A stretch of DNA of 64,000 bases from NCBI RefSeq assembly GCF_001695575.1, contig NZ_LUAX01000004.1, forward strand, positions 1 to 64,000, written 5' to 3'. The notes under the pieces are model-generated. The model worked only from the letters and a program-made list of their open reading frames with translations. It searched no databases and had not been told where the DNA came from. How positions within the stretch are numbered: position 1 is the stretch's first letter; every line of letters begins with the position of its first letter. Both the position numbers and the translations under genes were made by a program. Positions 51,832 through 60,999 of the stretch are shown one piece after another. This stretch comes from Vibrio europaeus. Its GTDB lineage: Bacteria; Pseudomonadota; Gammaproteobacteria; Enterobacterales; Vibrionaceae.

Positions 51832-52104
51832 TTAACGGCTGTGAGCAATGCTGCTTACAGCTGCTAGTTCAGCGGCTTCTTGCTCTTGCTGCTCTTGACG
51901 CTCACGTGCATCAAGAATCTCTTTAGTGATAAGGCCTTCTTCGATTTCGCGTAGAGCGATAACCGTTTGCTTATCATTCTCTTCTGGCACTAGTGAATCT
52001 TTGCCACCAGTTTGCATTTGACGAGCGCGGCGTGCCGCAATTAGAACTAGGTCGAAACGGTTGCCAACTTTTTCAACAGCGTCTTGTACAGTTACGCGTG
52101 CCAT
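51832..52104 (-). CDS. rpoZ: RNA polymerase omega subunit
   Basis: Omega subunit (90 residues) that aids beta-prime folding and forms part of a ppGpp site on RNA polymerase. [20 protein letters not shown] and ARRARQM are the conserved N-terminal blocks; [11 protein letters not shown] marks the middle. It lies between gmk and spoT on the same strand. Confidence 0.98.
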   Translation of the reverse strand: MARVTVQDAVEKVGNRFDLVLIAARRARQMQTGGKDSLVPEENDKQTVIALREIEEGLITKEILDARERQEQQEQEAAELAAVSSIAHSR

Positions 52105-52200
52105 GAGAACTCCAAATTAGTTAACTAAAATTTTGAATGACGAGAAATTATACAGGCTGACAGTTCCTAGTGTCTAGGATCTGTTTGTGTTTCCTGCTAT

Positions 52201-52965
<765 letters not shown>

Positions 52966-53050
52966 TTAGGACAACTTGCAATAGCTGCTTAATTGCCACC
53001 GTTTTCACGCGTTGAGAACTAGGGGGATATTCAACAGATTTATCGCCTAA

Positions 53051-53064
53051 AGCAATCGTTTGCT
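53051..53064 (+). promoter_or_regulatory. PurR-box-like site 1
   Basis: AGCAATCGTTTGCT is a near-perfect inverted repeat that differs from the PurR core GCAAACGTTTGC at one base. It lies about 210 bp upstream of the purine permease start. Confidence 0.6.
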
Positions 53065-53122
53065 ATTTTTGTATATTTAGCCGAGAAAAGCGTTGAGTTT
53101 TTATTCGAGATCTTTACAATCC

Positions 53123-53138
53123 GCGCAAACGATTAAAT
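53123..53138 (+). promoter_or_regulatory. PurR-box-like site 2
   Basis: GCGCAAACGATTAAAT has a well-kept left half CGCAAACG and a weaker right half compared with ACGCAAACGTTTGCGT. It lies 72 bp after site 1, closer to the likely promoter. Confidence 0.5.
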
Positions 53139-53274
53139 GCTGTATATGTCTAATAAGATGGATTGGACGTTTCTACCACTGAGCCTACCTTAGTGACTAC
53201 AGTAGCTTATGCGCCTACCTCTTTTTGCAGCATTGAATCCGTTTACTGTTTACCCCACTTGTAAAGGTTTCATT

Positions 53275-54645
53275 GTGAGTCTCGAATCAACTCTAAAAGC
53301 CCAGAGTCAGTCTGGTGTGCTTAATTCAGTATTTAAAATTGCTGAGCGTAAAACAACCTTAGGTACCGAGCTATACGCTGGCTTTATTACCTTTTTGGCA
53401 ATGAGCTACATTTTGGCGGTTAACCCAGCCATTTTGGGTGGCATTCCAGGAATGGATAAAGGCGCAGTGTTTACAGCAACAGCACTGGCTGCGGCTATCG
53501 CGACTTTTATTATGGGTGTTTGGGGTAATTACCCAGTTATGCTTGCACCAGGCATGAGTATGAATGGCTTCTTTAAAGGGATGCTACTCAGCGGCTCGGT
53601 CGCGCTCGTGTGGAACGAAGCCCTATTTGGCATCTTTTTATCAGGTGTGCTCTATCTACTCCTCTCTCTGACCAATATTCGTAAATCCCTGATAGAGTCG
53701 ATTCCTAACGATCTGAAGAACGCTATTACGGTATCGCTTGGTCTGTTTATCGCCTTTTTAGGCTTGAAGAACGCGGGCATCATTGTCGAAAACAAGTTTG
53801 TTTTAGTAGGTATGGGTAATATTACTGACCCGCAAGTGATCATTGCCTACATTAGTATTTTTATTGCTTTGGGCTGTATGGTTCGTGACATCAAGCTAGC
53901 GACCTTTATCTCGTTTGTCAGTGCGATTTTGTTAACTGTTATCGCTGATATGGTGATGGGAACAAGCAATGCACCAATCCCTGAGCAAATCGTGACGGCA
54001 CCGCCAAGTATGGCGAGTACGTTTGGTGCTGTGTTTGATTTCTCTGGCCTAACTGCAGACAAGATGTTCGATCTGCTGTTTGTTGTGGTTATCTTCCTGA
54101 TTGTCGATTTCTTTGATGGTATGAGCACGATAGTGGGTGTTGGCCGTGATGCAGGTATTATCGACAAAGATGGCAAAGTCCCTAACGCTCGATCTGCTCT
54201 GGTAGCTGATGCAGGAGGAACTGTAATTGGTTCGGTTCTTGGTACAACCTCGATTACTGCGTTCTCTGAGTCAGGTATTGCCTCTTCGCAAGGTGCGAAA
54301 ACAGGTCTCGCGGCGGTTGTTGTTTCAGGCTTGTTCCTTGTTTCACTGTTTTTGTACCCTCTGTTCTCTATTTTCTCTGCGGCTATGGTTGCCCCGGCTA
54401 TGGTCGTGGTGGGCATCTACATGATTGGTCGCTTAGGCCAGATTGATTGGGAGAAGAAAGAGTCTCGCATTGCTTCATTCTTTACCATTATGTTCACCGT
54501 ACTGAGCTTCTCGCCAGCCAATGGTATGGCGATGGGCTTTATCAGCTACGCCTTCACTATGGTTGTTGCGGGTAAGGGTAAGCAGGTTCACCCAGTGATT
54601 TACGCTCTGTCTGCTATTTTCTTAGCGTACTTGCTGCTACTTTAA
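53275..54645 (+). CDS. NCS2-family purine permease (AzgA-like)
   Basis: Inner-membrane proton symporter for purine bases, 456 residues, AzgA/AdeP/GhxP type. The family block TTLGTELYAGFITFLAMSYI begins near residue 26, followed by LAPGMSMNGFF and VDFFDGMSTIVGVGRDAG, which line the substrate site in NCS2 carriers. About 12-14 hydrophobic segments are seen. The frame opens at 53209, but GTG at 53275 after AAAGG is chosen. Adenine or guanine/hypoxanthine are the likely substrates; which one cannot be read from sequence. PurR-like boxes upstream fit purine control. Confidence 0.88.
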   Translation: MSLESTLKAQSQSGVLNSVFKIAERKTTLGTELYAGFITFLAMSYILAVNPAILGGIPGMDKGAVFTATALAAAIATFIMGVWGNYPVMLAPGMSMNGFFKGMLLSGSVALVWNEALFGIFLSGVLYLLLSLTNIRKSLIESIPNDLKNAITVSLGLFIAFLGLKNAGIIVENKFVLVGMGNITDPQVIIAYISIFIALGCMVRDIKLATFISFVSAILLTVIADMVMGTSNAPIPEQIVTAPPSMASTFGAVFDFSGLTADKMFDLLFVVVIFLIVDFFDGMSTIVGVGRDAGIIDKDGKVPNARSALVADAGGTVIGSVLGTTSITAFSESGIASSQGAKTGLAAVVVSGLFLVSLFLYPLFSIFSAAMVAPAMVVVGIYMIGRLGQIDWEKKESRIASFFTIMFTVLSFSPANGMAMGFISYAFTMVVAGKGKQVHPVIYALSAIFLAYLLLL

Positions 54646-54746
54646 TTGCTAGAAGAGTTGGTAAAGGATGAATGTTTGCCAACTCTTTTTTATGATCCGC
54701 GTGATAAACTGTTTCTCAATCAATTGGATTGTTTTGGAAACAACGC

Positions 54747-55172
54747 ATGCCCTCTCATTTACCTAAGTCATTCAGTAAACCTTTTCTTAAGATATTTTAC
54801 GCTCTAGAGGCTGTGCTTTTGGTAGCGATTACGCTCGCTACTTTGTACGCCATGGTTGAAGAGTTTTTGCATGTGTTTACTGAAAAGCGTGTCCTTCTTA
54901 CCGATATTCTGCTGATGTTTATCTATCTCGAAGTGCTTGCCATGGTTAAGCAGTTTGTGATGAACGGTAAGATTCCAGTGAGATACCCAATCTATATCGC
55001 CATGATGGCCATTGCTCGTTATATCACTTTAGGAATGAAAGAGATGGATGCGACCTTGGTGGTGTGGCTGTCTGTCGCGGCATTGATTCTAGCCGTCGCC
55101 ACTATGGTGATTCGTGTTGGGCACCATTACTGGCCTTACGTGGATAGGAGCACCTTAGAGAAAGATGAGTAG
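54747..55172 (+). CDS. psiE: PsiE family protein
   Basis: A 141-residue inner-membrane protein of the PsiE (phosphate-starvation-inducible E) family. Four hydrophobic helices span about 16-40, 53-72, 80-100 and 105-126, with MFIYLEVLAMVKQF and IYIAMMAIARYITLG as the recognisable core. The frame opens with a TTG at 54729, but ATG at 54747 is more likely. It follows the permease by about 100 bp. Function is unknown. Confidence 0.88.
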   Translation: MPSHLPKSFSKPFLKIFYALEAVLLVAITLATLYAMVEEFLHVFTEKRVLLTDILLMFIYLEVLAMVKQFVMNGKIPVRYPIYIAMMAIARYITLGMKEMDATLVVWLSVAALILAVATMVIRVGHHYWPYVDRSTLEKDE

Positions 55173-55183
55173 CTATTTAGACT

Positions 55184-55218
55184 AAAATGCCCCGCGAGTG
55201 AAGCGGGGCATTTTGTTT
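55184..55218. terminator. Bidirectional terminator between psiE and LTA-synthase-like gene
   Basis: AAAATGCCCCGC and GCGGGGCATTTT form a 12-bp stem with a 7-nt loop, with A- and T-runs on both sides for the two convergent genes. Confidence 0.95.
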
Positions 55219-55234
55219 TAGAGGCTATGACTGA

Positions 55235-57169
55235 TTAGTCACTGACAAGCTGGCTGTCGTCTTCAAGCTCTGTAGACGATTGAGGGAAAATAGACGCGAG
55301 GTTGCGGTAGTCTAGAGTTTTTCCATCAAACAGCAGCTGTTGGGTGAGGTTGTTAAAGTCTCTACCTTGCTGGTAAAGAGGCTGCACCCACTCAGCATTA
55401 CAATCAGTCTTAGTCAGGCTGATGGTATTGTCCTCAATGGTAAAGCACTGCTTAAGTTGGCCATCCGGTGAGTTAATTGTGACGGCATGGCGATTATCAA
55501 CCCAATAGAACAAGCTACCATCTGAGAAACTACTGCGATAAAACTCCTGCTCTTGCAGCAGAGATTGCCCTGTAAACCAAGGAGCGTAGCCGCCCATCCA
55601 GTCTAAGATAGTGACCCCGATATCACGCTGTGAAACCGCAGTATCGAGCTGTTTACTAGGGATTGAGCCGTCTGTTGCATAGATAAGGAATGGAATTGAG
55701 TTTTTCGCGAGATCCGGTTCAGATACCTTAGCAGTATGGTCAGACATGAGTACAACCAGTGTTGGTTTATCGAAACGCCCTTCAAGTTGAGCAAGGAACT
55801 CATGCAAAGCGATATCGGCATGGTTTTGTACACTTGCACGGATCTGCGACATGTTGTCATCACCAAACGGGTAACCAAATGACTCAGGTAGGTAAACACT
55901 GTGTGTGGTACCGGTATTGATCATCATAAAGAATGGCTTGTCTGGATTCTCCGCTTGCATTTCATCTAAACGATCGAGCGAGTAACGGTAAATACCGCCA
56001 TCCATGTATCCCCATTCATTTGTCTCATCATCGAAGTCATAGTCCATTTTGCCGTATGACTCAGTAAATCCGAGTGTTTTGGCAAATGCGCCAACAAGGC
56101 CTTTACCGCTACCTTGAATGAAACGTGTGTCCCAGCCACGATCTTTCAGCATATGAGGCAAGCAGTAGTACTGGTTGTTTTGCAGTTGAGTGCTTGCCAC
56201 GATTCCGCCATTTGGGTTGGGGAATGAGCACATGCTAGCAAACATGCCTTGTACGGTGCGGTAACCGTCCGCATACATGGCGTGTGAGGTGAGGGACTTT
56301 TCGCGTAGAGCGTCGAAGAAAGGGCTAGAGTCAATATCAGAACCGTAGCTCTTCATATCGATAGAGACCCAGCTTTCAAGCAGAACAAAGACAATATTGG
56401 CATCTTTGAGATTATCGAGTATTGCTGGAGACGTCGTGGTTTGAGCTAACTCTTGGTGTAACTCACTACTAGCTGGTTGAGTAACATTGCTGGCTGATTT
56501 CTTTGCGCCTTTAGCGAGATGGTATGTCACGCTGTAAGGGGCGCTCCAAGCAATAAAGGCGCGGTCATTGTCACCGATATTGTAAGCACTCATTGGAGAC
56601 TGTGGGTGATCCATCCACCCGCCGCGGATAGCTGTTACCGTAAACAGTAGCCATACGATAATGCTTAGAGAGAAATTCAACTTAGTAGAGCGAGTTTGGA
56701 TGCAGCGAACAAGGTTAGATTTCCAAATCGCAATGCTTGTTAGCAGCATTAAAATGATGCCGACTAAGATCAGATGCCAGTGCAAAGAAAACGCGGTTCG
56801 AATAAGTTCTAACTCCAAGCCTTTGGAGGTAAACAGTTCAAAGGTGACATGCTTGTTTGCATCTAGGGAGTAGATGGTATCGGACATTGTGGTGCCGATC
56901 AGCCAAATAGAGCCGGCGATTACCAGCGTTTTGACAAGTCGGCTACCATTGATTTTGGTGTAGTGCAGGATAAGTGCTGCGATGATAATCGGAGCTGCGA
57001 GTGCAGCCCCAGCTGTCGCATCAAATCTCAAGCCATATAAAAGGCTATAAATTCCGTCAGAGGAAAGAAGTGGAATGCTTGAGCTTGAAGCAATACTAAG
57101 GAAAATCACCTTAGATGCGAAAGCAACGCCAATCAAGGGCAGAAGAATTCGTAGTATGGTACTGAGCAT
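55235..57169 (-). CDS. LTA-synthase-like membrane sulfatase/phosphoglycerol transferase
   Basis: A 644-residue inner-membrane protein of the LtaS/OpgB alkaline-phosphatase superfamily. Five N-terminal helices (about 5-28, 50-70, 82-100, 130-150, 165-185) lead to a large periplasmic sulfatase domain (about 250-560). VFVLLESWVSIDMKSYGS opens the domain with the first metal ligand. The nucleophile is probably the Thr in DGYRTVQGMFASMC. LVVLMSDHTAKVSE holds a further metal pair. In Gram-negatives, relatives add phosphoglycerol or phosphoethanolamine groups to periplasmic glycans or lipids. Substrate unknown. It follows yicC on the same strand beyond a hairpin. Confidence 0.83.
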   Translation of the reverse strand: MLSTILRILLPLIGVAFASKVIFLSIASSSSIPLLSSDGIYSLLYGLRFDATAGAALAAPIIIAALILHYTKINGSRLVKTLVIAGSIWLIGTTMSDTIYSLDANKHVTFELFTSKGLELELIRTAFSLHWHLILVGIILMLLTSIAIWKSNLVRCIQTRSTKLNFSLSIIVWLLFTVTAIRGGWMDHPQSPMSAYNIGDNDRAFIAWSAPYSVTYHLAKGAKKSASNVTQPASSELHQELAQTTTSPAILDNLKDANIVFVLLESWVSIDMKSYGSDIDSSPFFDALREKSLTSHAMYADGYRTVQGMFASMCSFPNPNGGIVASTQLQNNQYYCLPHMLKDRGWDTRFIQGSGKGLVGAFAKTLGFTESYGKMDYDFDDETNEWGYMDGGIYRYSLDRLDEMQAENPDKPFFMMINTGTTHSVYLPESFGYPFGDDNMSQIRASVQNHADIALHEFLAQLEGRFDKPTLVVLMSDHTAKVSEPDLAKNSIPFLIYATDGSIPSKQLDTAVSQRDIGVTILDWMGGYAPWFTGQSLLQEQEFYRSSFSDGSLFYWVDNRHAVTINSPDGQLKQCFTIEDNTISLTKTDCNAEWVQPLYQQGRDFNNLTQQLLFDGKTLDYRNLASIFPQSSTELEDDSQLVSD

Positions 57170-57222
57170 AGTTCTTTTATCGTTGTGGTGGTTTCGGCTT
57201 TATAAACCTCGTTGAGCTAAAG

Positions 57223-57253
57223 AGCTCCTAGCGAACGATATCGGCTAGGAGCT
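57223..57253 (-). terminator. Hairpin after yicC
   Basis: AGCTCCTAGC and GCTAGGAGCT are perfect 10-bp arms around an 11-nt loop, 27 bp beyond the yicC stop. The following minus-strand sequence is CTTTAG with only a short T-run, so termination may be incomplete. Confidence 0.65.
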
Positions 57254-57279
57254 ATGTGAGCGATTTTATTCAATCACGT

Positions 57280-58146
57280 TTATTCAATGTTTTGAATTTG
57301 CTCGCGCATCTGTTCAATTAGAACTTTAAGCTCGACACCCGACGCAGTGATATCTGTGCTGATTGACTTAGAGGCAAGCGTGTTTGATTCACGGTTGAAC
57401 TCTTGCATCATGAAGTCTAGACGGCGGCCACAAGCGCCACCTTTCTTAAGAATGTTAGTCGCTTCTTTTACGTGTGAATCTAAGCGGTCTAGCTCTTCTG
57501 CGACGTCAGATTTTTGTGCTAGAAGGATCAGCTCTTGCTCAACGCGTGATGAATCAAGCTCAATTTTCGCTTCTTCAAACTTCGAGAACAGACGTTCACG
57601 TTGCCACTCTAAAATCTCAGGCATACGCGCACGTACTTTAACTACTTCATCAGTGATCGCATCTAAGCGCTGGACGATTAGCGCTTTCATGTTCTCACCT
57701 TCACGGCCACGCGCTTCAATAAATTCGCTCACGGCGTCATCAAATGCACCTAGTAGGTCTTTGTTTACTGCATCCATATCTTGCTCAGATGTTTCCATAA
57801 CACCCGGCCAGTTCATGACTTGGAATGGATTAAGACGGCTTTCTTCGCCGGTCATCTGCATTACTTGGTTAGCGGCGTTGATCACTTGCTGTGCTAGATT
57901 TTCGTTGATGCTTAGCTCGCCTTTCGCAGCTGGGTTAGCTTCAAAGCGCAGTGCACATTCCACTTTGCCGCGTGCAAGACGTTTACGAAAACGCTCGCGT
58001 AGCACGGGTTCTAGGCCACGGAACTGCTCGGGTAAGCGGAAGTAAGTTTCTAAGTAGCGTTGGTTTACACTACGGATTTCCCATACGGCTGTGCCCCAAT
58101 CACCTTTGACTTCTTTACGAGCGTAGGCTGTCATACTGTAGATCAT
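57280..58146 (-). CDS. yicC: YicC family endoribonuclease
   Basis: A 288-residue cytoplasmic protein; the E. coli YicC is a reported endoribonuclease acting on small RNAs such as RyhB. MIYSMTAYARKE and VNQRYLETYFRLPEQFRGLE form the conserved N-terminal block, and the C-terminal DUF1732 region has GGACGRRLDFMMQEFNRE. The frame opens at 58197, but ATG at 58146 after AGGAAA gives the usual start. It is divergent from rph, as in E. coli. Confidence 0.94.
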   Translation of the reverse strand: MIYSMTAYARKEVKGDWGTAVWEIRSVNQRYLETYFRLPEQFRGLEPVLRERFRKRLARGKVECALRFEANPAAKGELSINENLAQQVINAANQVMQMTGEESRLNPFQVMNWPGVMETSEQDMDAVNKDLLGAFDDAVSEFIEARGREGENMKALIVQRLDAITDEVVKVRARMPEILEWQRERLFSKFEEAKIELDSSRVEQELILLAQKSDVAEELDRLDSHVKEATNILKKGGACGRRLDFMMQEFNRESNTLASKSISTDITASGVELKVLIEQMREQIQNIE

Positions 58147-58315
58147 CGAATTTTCCTGTATATCATCTTTGAAAATAACGCGAGGCAATAGTAGCACAAA
58201 GGTTGGTCAAAGGAGGATAGTTTGACATCGCAATCCAAATAGCTTTGTTTGCCAAACTTCGCTATAATCCTGCTCCAACCAAATTCGTCTCCCCCTTCAT
58301 ATAAGGTAGATGCCC

Positions 58316-59032
58316 ATGCGTCCAAACGATCGCAAGGCGGATCAAGTTCGCCCAATCAAAATTACTCGTAACTACACTGCGTATGCAGAAGGCTCTGTGC
58401 TTGTTGAATTCGGCAACACGAAAGTGCTGTGTAATGCGACCGTTGAAGAAAACGTACCACGTTGGCTAAAAGGTCAAGGTAAAGGCTGGGTGACGGCTGA
58501 GTACGGCATGCTACCGCGTTCGACTCACTCGCGTATGCGTCGTGAAGCAGCGAGCGGCAAACAAGGTGGCCGTACGATGGAAATTCAGCGTCTGATTGCT
58601 CGTAGTTTGCGTGCTGTTGTTGATCTAGAAGCAATGGGCGAAATCATGGTCACCGTTGACTGTGACGTGATTCAGGCAGATGGCGGTACACGTACAGCAT
58701 CTATTTCGGGTGCAAGCGTAGCAATGGCGGATGCATTTCAACACTTAGTAGAGAAAGGCAAGCTAAAAGCGAACCCTATGAAAGGTCACGTAGCGGCTGT
58801 TTCTGTGGGCATTCTAGGTGAAGATATTCTGTGTGACCTTGAGTACACAGAAGATTCAGCAGCTGATACCGATATGAACGTTGTGATGACGGAAGATGGT
58901 CGTATGATCGAAGTTCAAGGTACCGCAGAGGGCGAACCGTTCACTCACGCTGAGCTGATGAAGCTACTGGAGTCGGCGACCAAAGGTATTACCGAAATTG
59001 TAGCGGCGCAGAAAGCAGCGTTAGAAAAATGA
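58316..59032 (+). CDS. rph: Ribonuclease PH
   Basis: Phosphorolytic 3' exoribonuclease that trims tRNA ends; hexamer, 238 residues. The conserved blocks are [29 protein letters not shown] with the phosphate-binding Arg, [20 protein letters not shown] and [14 protein letters not shown]. It is intact, without the frameshift known from E. coli K-12. ATG at 58316 is preferred over that at 58310 because AAGG is better spaced. pyrE follows after 114 bp with a terminator between. Confidence 0.97.
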   Translation: MRPNDRKADQVRPIKITRNYTAYAEGSVLVEFGNTKVLCNATVEENVPRWLKGQGKGWVTAEYGMLPRSTHSRMRREAASGKQGGRTMEIQRLIARSLRAVVDLEAMGEIMVTVDCDVIQADGGTRTASISGASVAMADAFQHLVEKGKLKANPMKGHVAAVSVGILGEDILCDLEYTEDSAADTDMNVVMTEDGRMIEVQGTAEGEPFTHAELMKLLESATKGITEIVAAQKAALEK

Positions 59033-59037
59033 TTTAG

Positions 59038-59068
59038 ATAGCTCCCACAACGGGGGCTATTTTTTTAT
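59038..59068 (+). terminator. rph terminator
   Basis: ATAGCTCCC and GGGGGCTAT form a stem (one G-T pair) around ACAAC, followed by TTTTTTT. Confidence 0.93.
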
Positions 59069-59146
59069 CAAAGTTTGGCTAAGGCTAAGTTTTGAACTGT
59101 TTATAAACCGTCTAGACAACTAGACCTTTTATTTAGAGAGAAAGTA

Positions 59147-59788
59147 ATGAAAGCATACCAGCGTGAATTTATTGAGTTTGCACTAGAGAAAGAAGTCCTA
59201 AAATTTGGCGAGTTTACTTTAAAGTCTGGCCGTAAAAGCCCGTACTTCTTTAACGCTGGTCTTTTCAATACTGGCCGTGACTTGGCTCGCTTAGGTCGTT
59301 TTTATGCTGCGGCACTGGCTGATTCAGGCATTAATTTCGATGTGCTATTTGGCCCAGCTTACAAGGGCATCCCAATTGCAACGACGACAGCAGTAGCGCT
59401 AGCAGACCATCATGAGATCGACACACCATACTGCTTTAACCGTAAAGAAGCCAAAGACCACGGTGAGGGTGGCAACCTAGTAGGCAGCGCACTTGAAGGT
59501 CGCATCATGCTAGTTGACGATGTAATCACTGCAGGCACGGCAATCCGTGAGTCAATGGAAATCATCCAAGCAAACGGCGCTGACTTAGCTGGTGTTTTAG
59601 TTGCTATCGACCGCCAAGAGAAAGGCAAAGGTGAACTATCGGCGATTCAAGAAGTTGAGCGCGACTTTGGCTGTGCGATTATCTCAATTGTAAGCCTGAC
59701 TGACCTAGTCACTTTCCTTGAAGAAAAAGGCACAGATCCTGAGCACCTAGAAGCGGTGAAGGCTTACCGTGCTGAGTATGGCATCTAA
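59147..59788 (+). CDS. pyrE: Orotate phosphoribosyltransferase
   Basis: Makes orotidine 5'-phosphate from orotate and PRPP in pyrimidine synthesis; dimer, 213 residues. [16 protein letters not shown] and [11 protein letters not shown] are the conserved N-terminal blocks. The catalytic loop has [14 protein letters not shown], and the PRPP loop is [14 protein letters not shown] (about 122-135). AGAGAGAAAG precedes the ATG. It ends at the left edge of a repeat-rich gap. Confidence 0.97.
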   Translation: MKAYQREFIEFALEKEVLKFGEFTLKSGRKSPYFFNAGLFNTGRDLARLGRFYAAALADSGINFDVLFGPAYKGIPIATTTAVALADHHEIDTPYCFNRKEAKDHGEGGNLVGSALEGRIMLVDDVITAGTAIRESMEIIQANGADLAGVLVAIDRQEKGKGELSAIQEVERDFGCAIISIVSLTDLVTFLEEKGTDPEHLEAVKAYRAEYGI

Positions 59789-59792
59789 GACC

Positions 59793-59850
59793 GGACTTCG
59801 TCCTTTAGAACGTTTTGCTCCGAGAATCGGGAACGGGCTTTGCCCTTAGA
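59793..59850 (+). repeat. Modular intergenic repeat, locus C, direct copy
   Basis: GGACTTCGTCC (59793-59803), then GAACG-TTTGCTCCGAGAAT, then GGGAACGGGCTTTGCCC ending at 59845. Same block order as loci A and B. It begins 4 bp after the pyrE stop. Confidence 0.8.
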
Positions 59851-59854
59851 ATTT

Positions 59855-59898
59855 TTTCGTTCCCACATCCCGAATCCATAGCGAAGCGTTCCTAAATA
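59855..59898 (-). repeat. Modular intergenic repeat, locus C, inverted partial copy
   Basis: Read on the minus strand it gives GGAACGCTTCGCTATGGATT then CGGGATGTGGGAACG, matching the middle block of loci A and B. It faces the direct copy at 59793-59850, so the pair can fold together. Confidence 0.7.
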
Positions 59899-59900
59899 AA

Positions 59901-59928
59901 AAGGGTTGACGCTTTCACGTCAACCCTT
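59901..59928. terminator. Bidirectional terminator hairpin, locus C
   Basis: AAGGGTTGACG and CGTCAACCCTT are perfect 11-bp arms around CTTTCA, with A- and T-rich flanks. Arms and loop resemble the hairpin at 46448-46489 (loop TTTTCA). It separates convergent pyrE and lpxN. Confidence 0.9.
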
Positions 59929-59935
59929 CATTTTT

Positions 59936-59999
59936 CCAGCTCTCCAGCTCTCCAGCTCTCCAGCTCTCCAGCTCTCCAGCTCTCCAGCTCTCTAGCTCT
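59936..59999 (+). repeat. 8-bp tandem repeat CCAGCTCT x8
   Basis: Seven perfect copies and a final copy with one change (CTAGCTCT), head to tail. The last copy contains the lpxN stop codon (minus strand TAG at 59992-59994) and its last codons. A single copy of the same unit occurs near 48909-48916, after trmH. Confidence 0.95.
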
Positions 60000-60984
60000 C
60001 TATATCATCCCGATCACCGTGGTGTGAGTTATCGTAAATCTCACGACCATCGCGTTGGGTTTTTAGCAGCGAAAGGTTCCACATGTATTGTTCTGGATGT
60101 GGTCGAACTAAGTCTTCAATCGCTTGATTCATCGCGCGAGCATCGGTCTCTTCATCGCCTGTTGGGAAGTTTTCAAGCGCAGGCAAGATGTGCACTTCAT
60201 ACTTCCCGGTTTTATCGTTGTAGGCAGGCAGTACAGGGACGACTTTTGCTTTTGATAGGCGAGCCATCTTACCAAAACCTTTTAGTGTGGCTTTCTCTGT
60301 ACCAAAGAAAGGGACAAACACAGAGTTAGCGGCGCCAAAGTCTTCGTCTGGTAACCAATAACCTAGATAACCGTCCTTAATTGAGCGCACAAAAGGTTTC
60401 ACTCCCGCTTCACGGGCAAAGATACGACCACCATACTGCATGCGTTGAACCTGCATCAGCCAGTCACCAATTGGATTACGCTGTGGCTTCATAATGGTGG
60501 TGACTTTATAACCTTTCGCGGCAAGCATAACGGCAGGGTAGTCTACTGCCCACGCATGAGGCGCTAGGATGATGACGTTCTCACCAGCATCTAGCAGCGG
60601 TAAGATGTTTTCCTCACCAATCATCACGCCACGGCTTTGGTTGTGTTTGGTTGATCGTACTAAAAATTCAGAGTAACCCAATAGGTACTGCGCAGCCTTG
60701 ACGAAAGTTTCTTCAAGGATCTCTTGACGCTCTTGCTCAGACTTCTCAGGGAAACAGTATCTTAGGTTGACGCGAGCCCGTCGTACCACACGGCCATTTT
60801 TTCGCACGGCAAAGATGGATAACTTGCGTGCCAGCGTGTCACGCCAGCGATATGGAATAAAAGCAAATAACCCAGCAAACAAGATACCTAACCAAGTGCC
60901 CCAATGTTTAGGGTGGAGGAAAGACCACTCAAAAGTTGGGTTGTGCAGGTGTTTGTCTATGCTGTTTTTTTCATTGGTGCTCAT
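59992..60984 (-). CDS. lpxN: Lipid A secondary acyltransferase, LpxN/LpxM type
   Basis: Membrane-bound late acyltransferase of lipid A, 330 residues. One N-terminal hydrophobic segment (about 28-46) anchors it. The catalytic HX4D motif is His143-Asp148 in LAPHAWAVDYPAV, and WLPDEDFG with PFFGTEKAT is the second conserved block. By position, after pyrE and next to the LpxL homologue, it corresponds to V. cholerae VC0212 (LpxN), which adds 3-hydroxylaurate and enables later glycine modification. An LpxM-type specificity cannot be excluded. It lies 15 bp after lpxL. Its 3' end runs into an 8-bp tandem repeat. Confidence 0.85.
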   Translation of the reverse strand: MSTNEKNSIDKHLHNPTFEWSFLHPKHWGTWLGILFAGLFAFIPYRWRDTLARKLSIFAVRKNGRVVRRARVNLRYCFPEKSEQERQEILEETFVKAAQYLLGYSEFLVRSTKHNQSRGVMIGEENILPLLDAGENVIILAPHAWAVDYPAVMLAAKGYKVTTIMKPQRNPIGDWLMQVQRMQYGGRIFAREAGVKPFVRSIKDGYLGYWLPDEDFGAANSVFVPFFGTEKATLKGFGKMARLSKAKVVPVLPAYNDKTGKYEVHILPALENFPTGDEETDARAMNQAIEDLVRPHPEQYMWNLSLLKTQRDGREIYDNSHHGDRDDIES

Positions 60985-60999
60985 TCAGCAGGGCCTATT

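Noticed and set aside
57347..58045. 232-codon plus-strand frame antisense to yicC
   Set aside because: It is Ser/Arg-rich, shows no known motif, and the opposite strand encodes a well-conserved protein.
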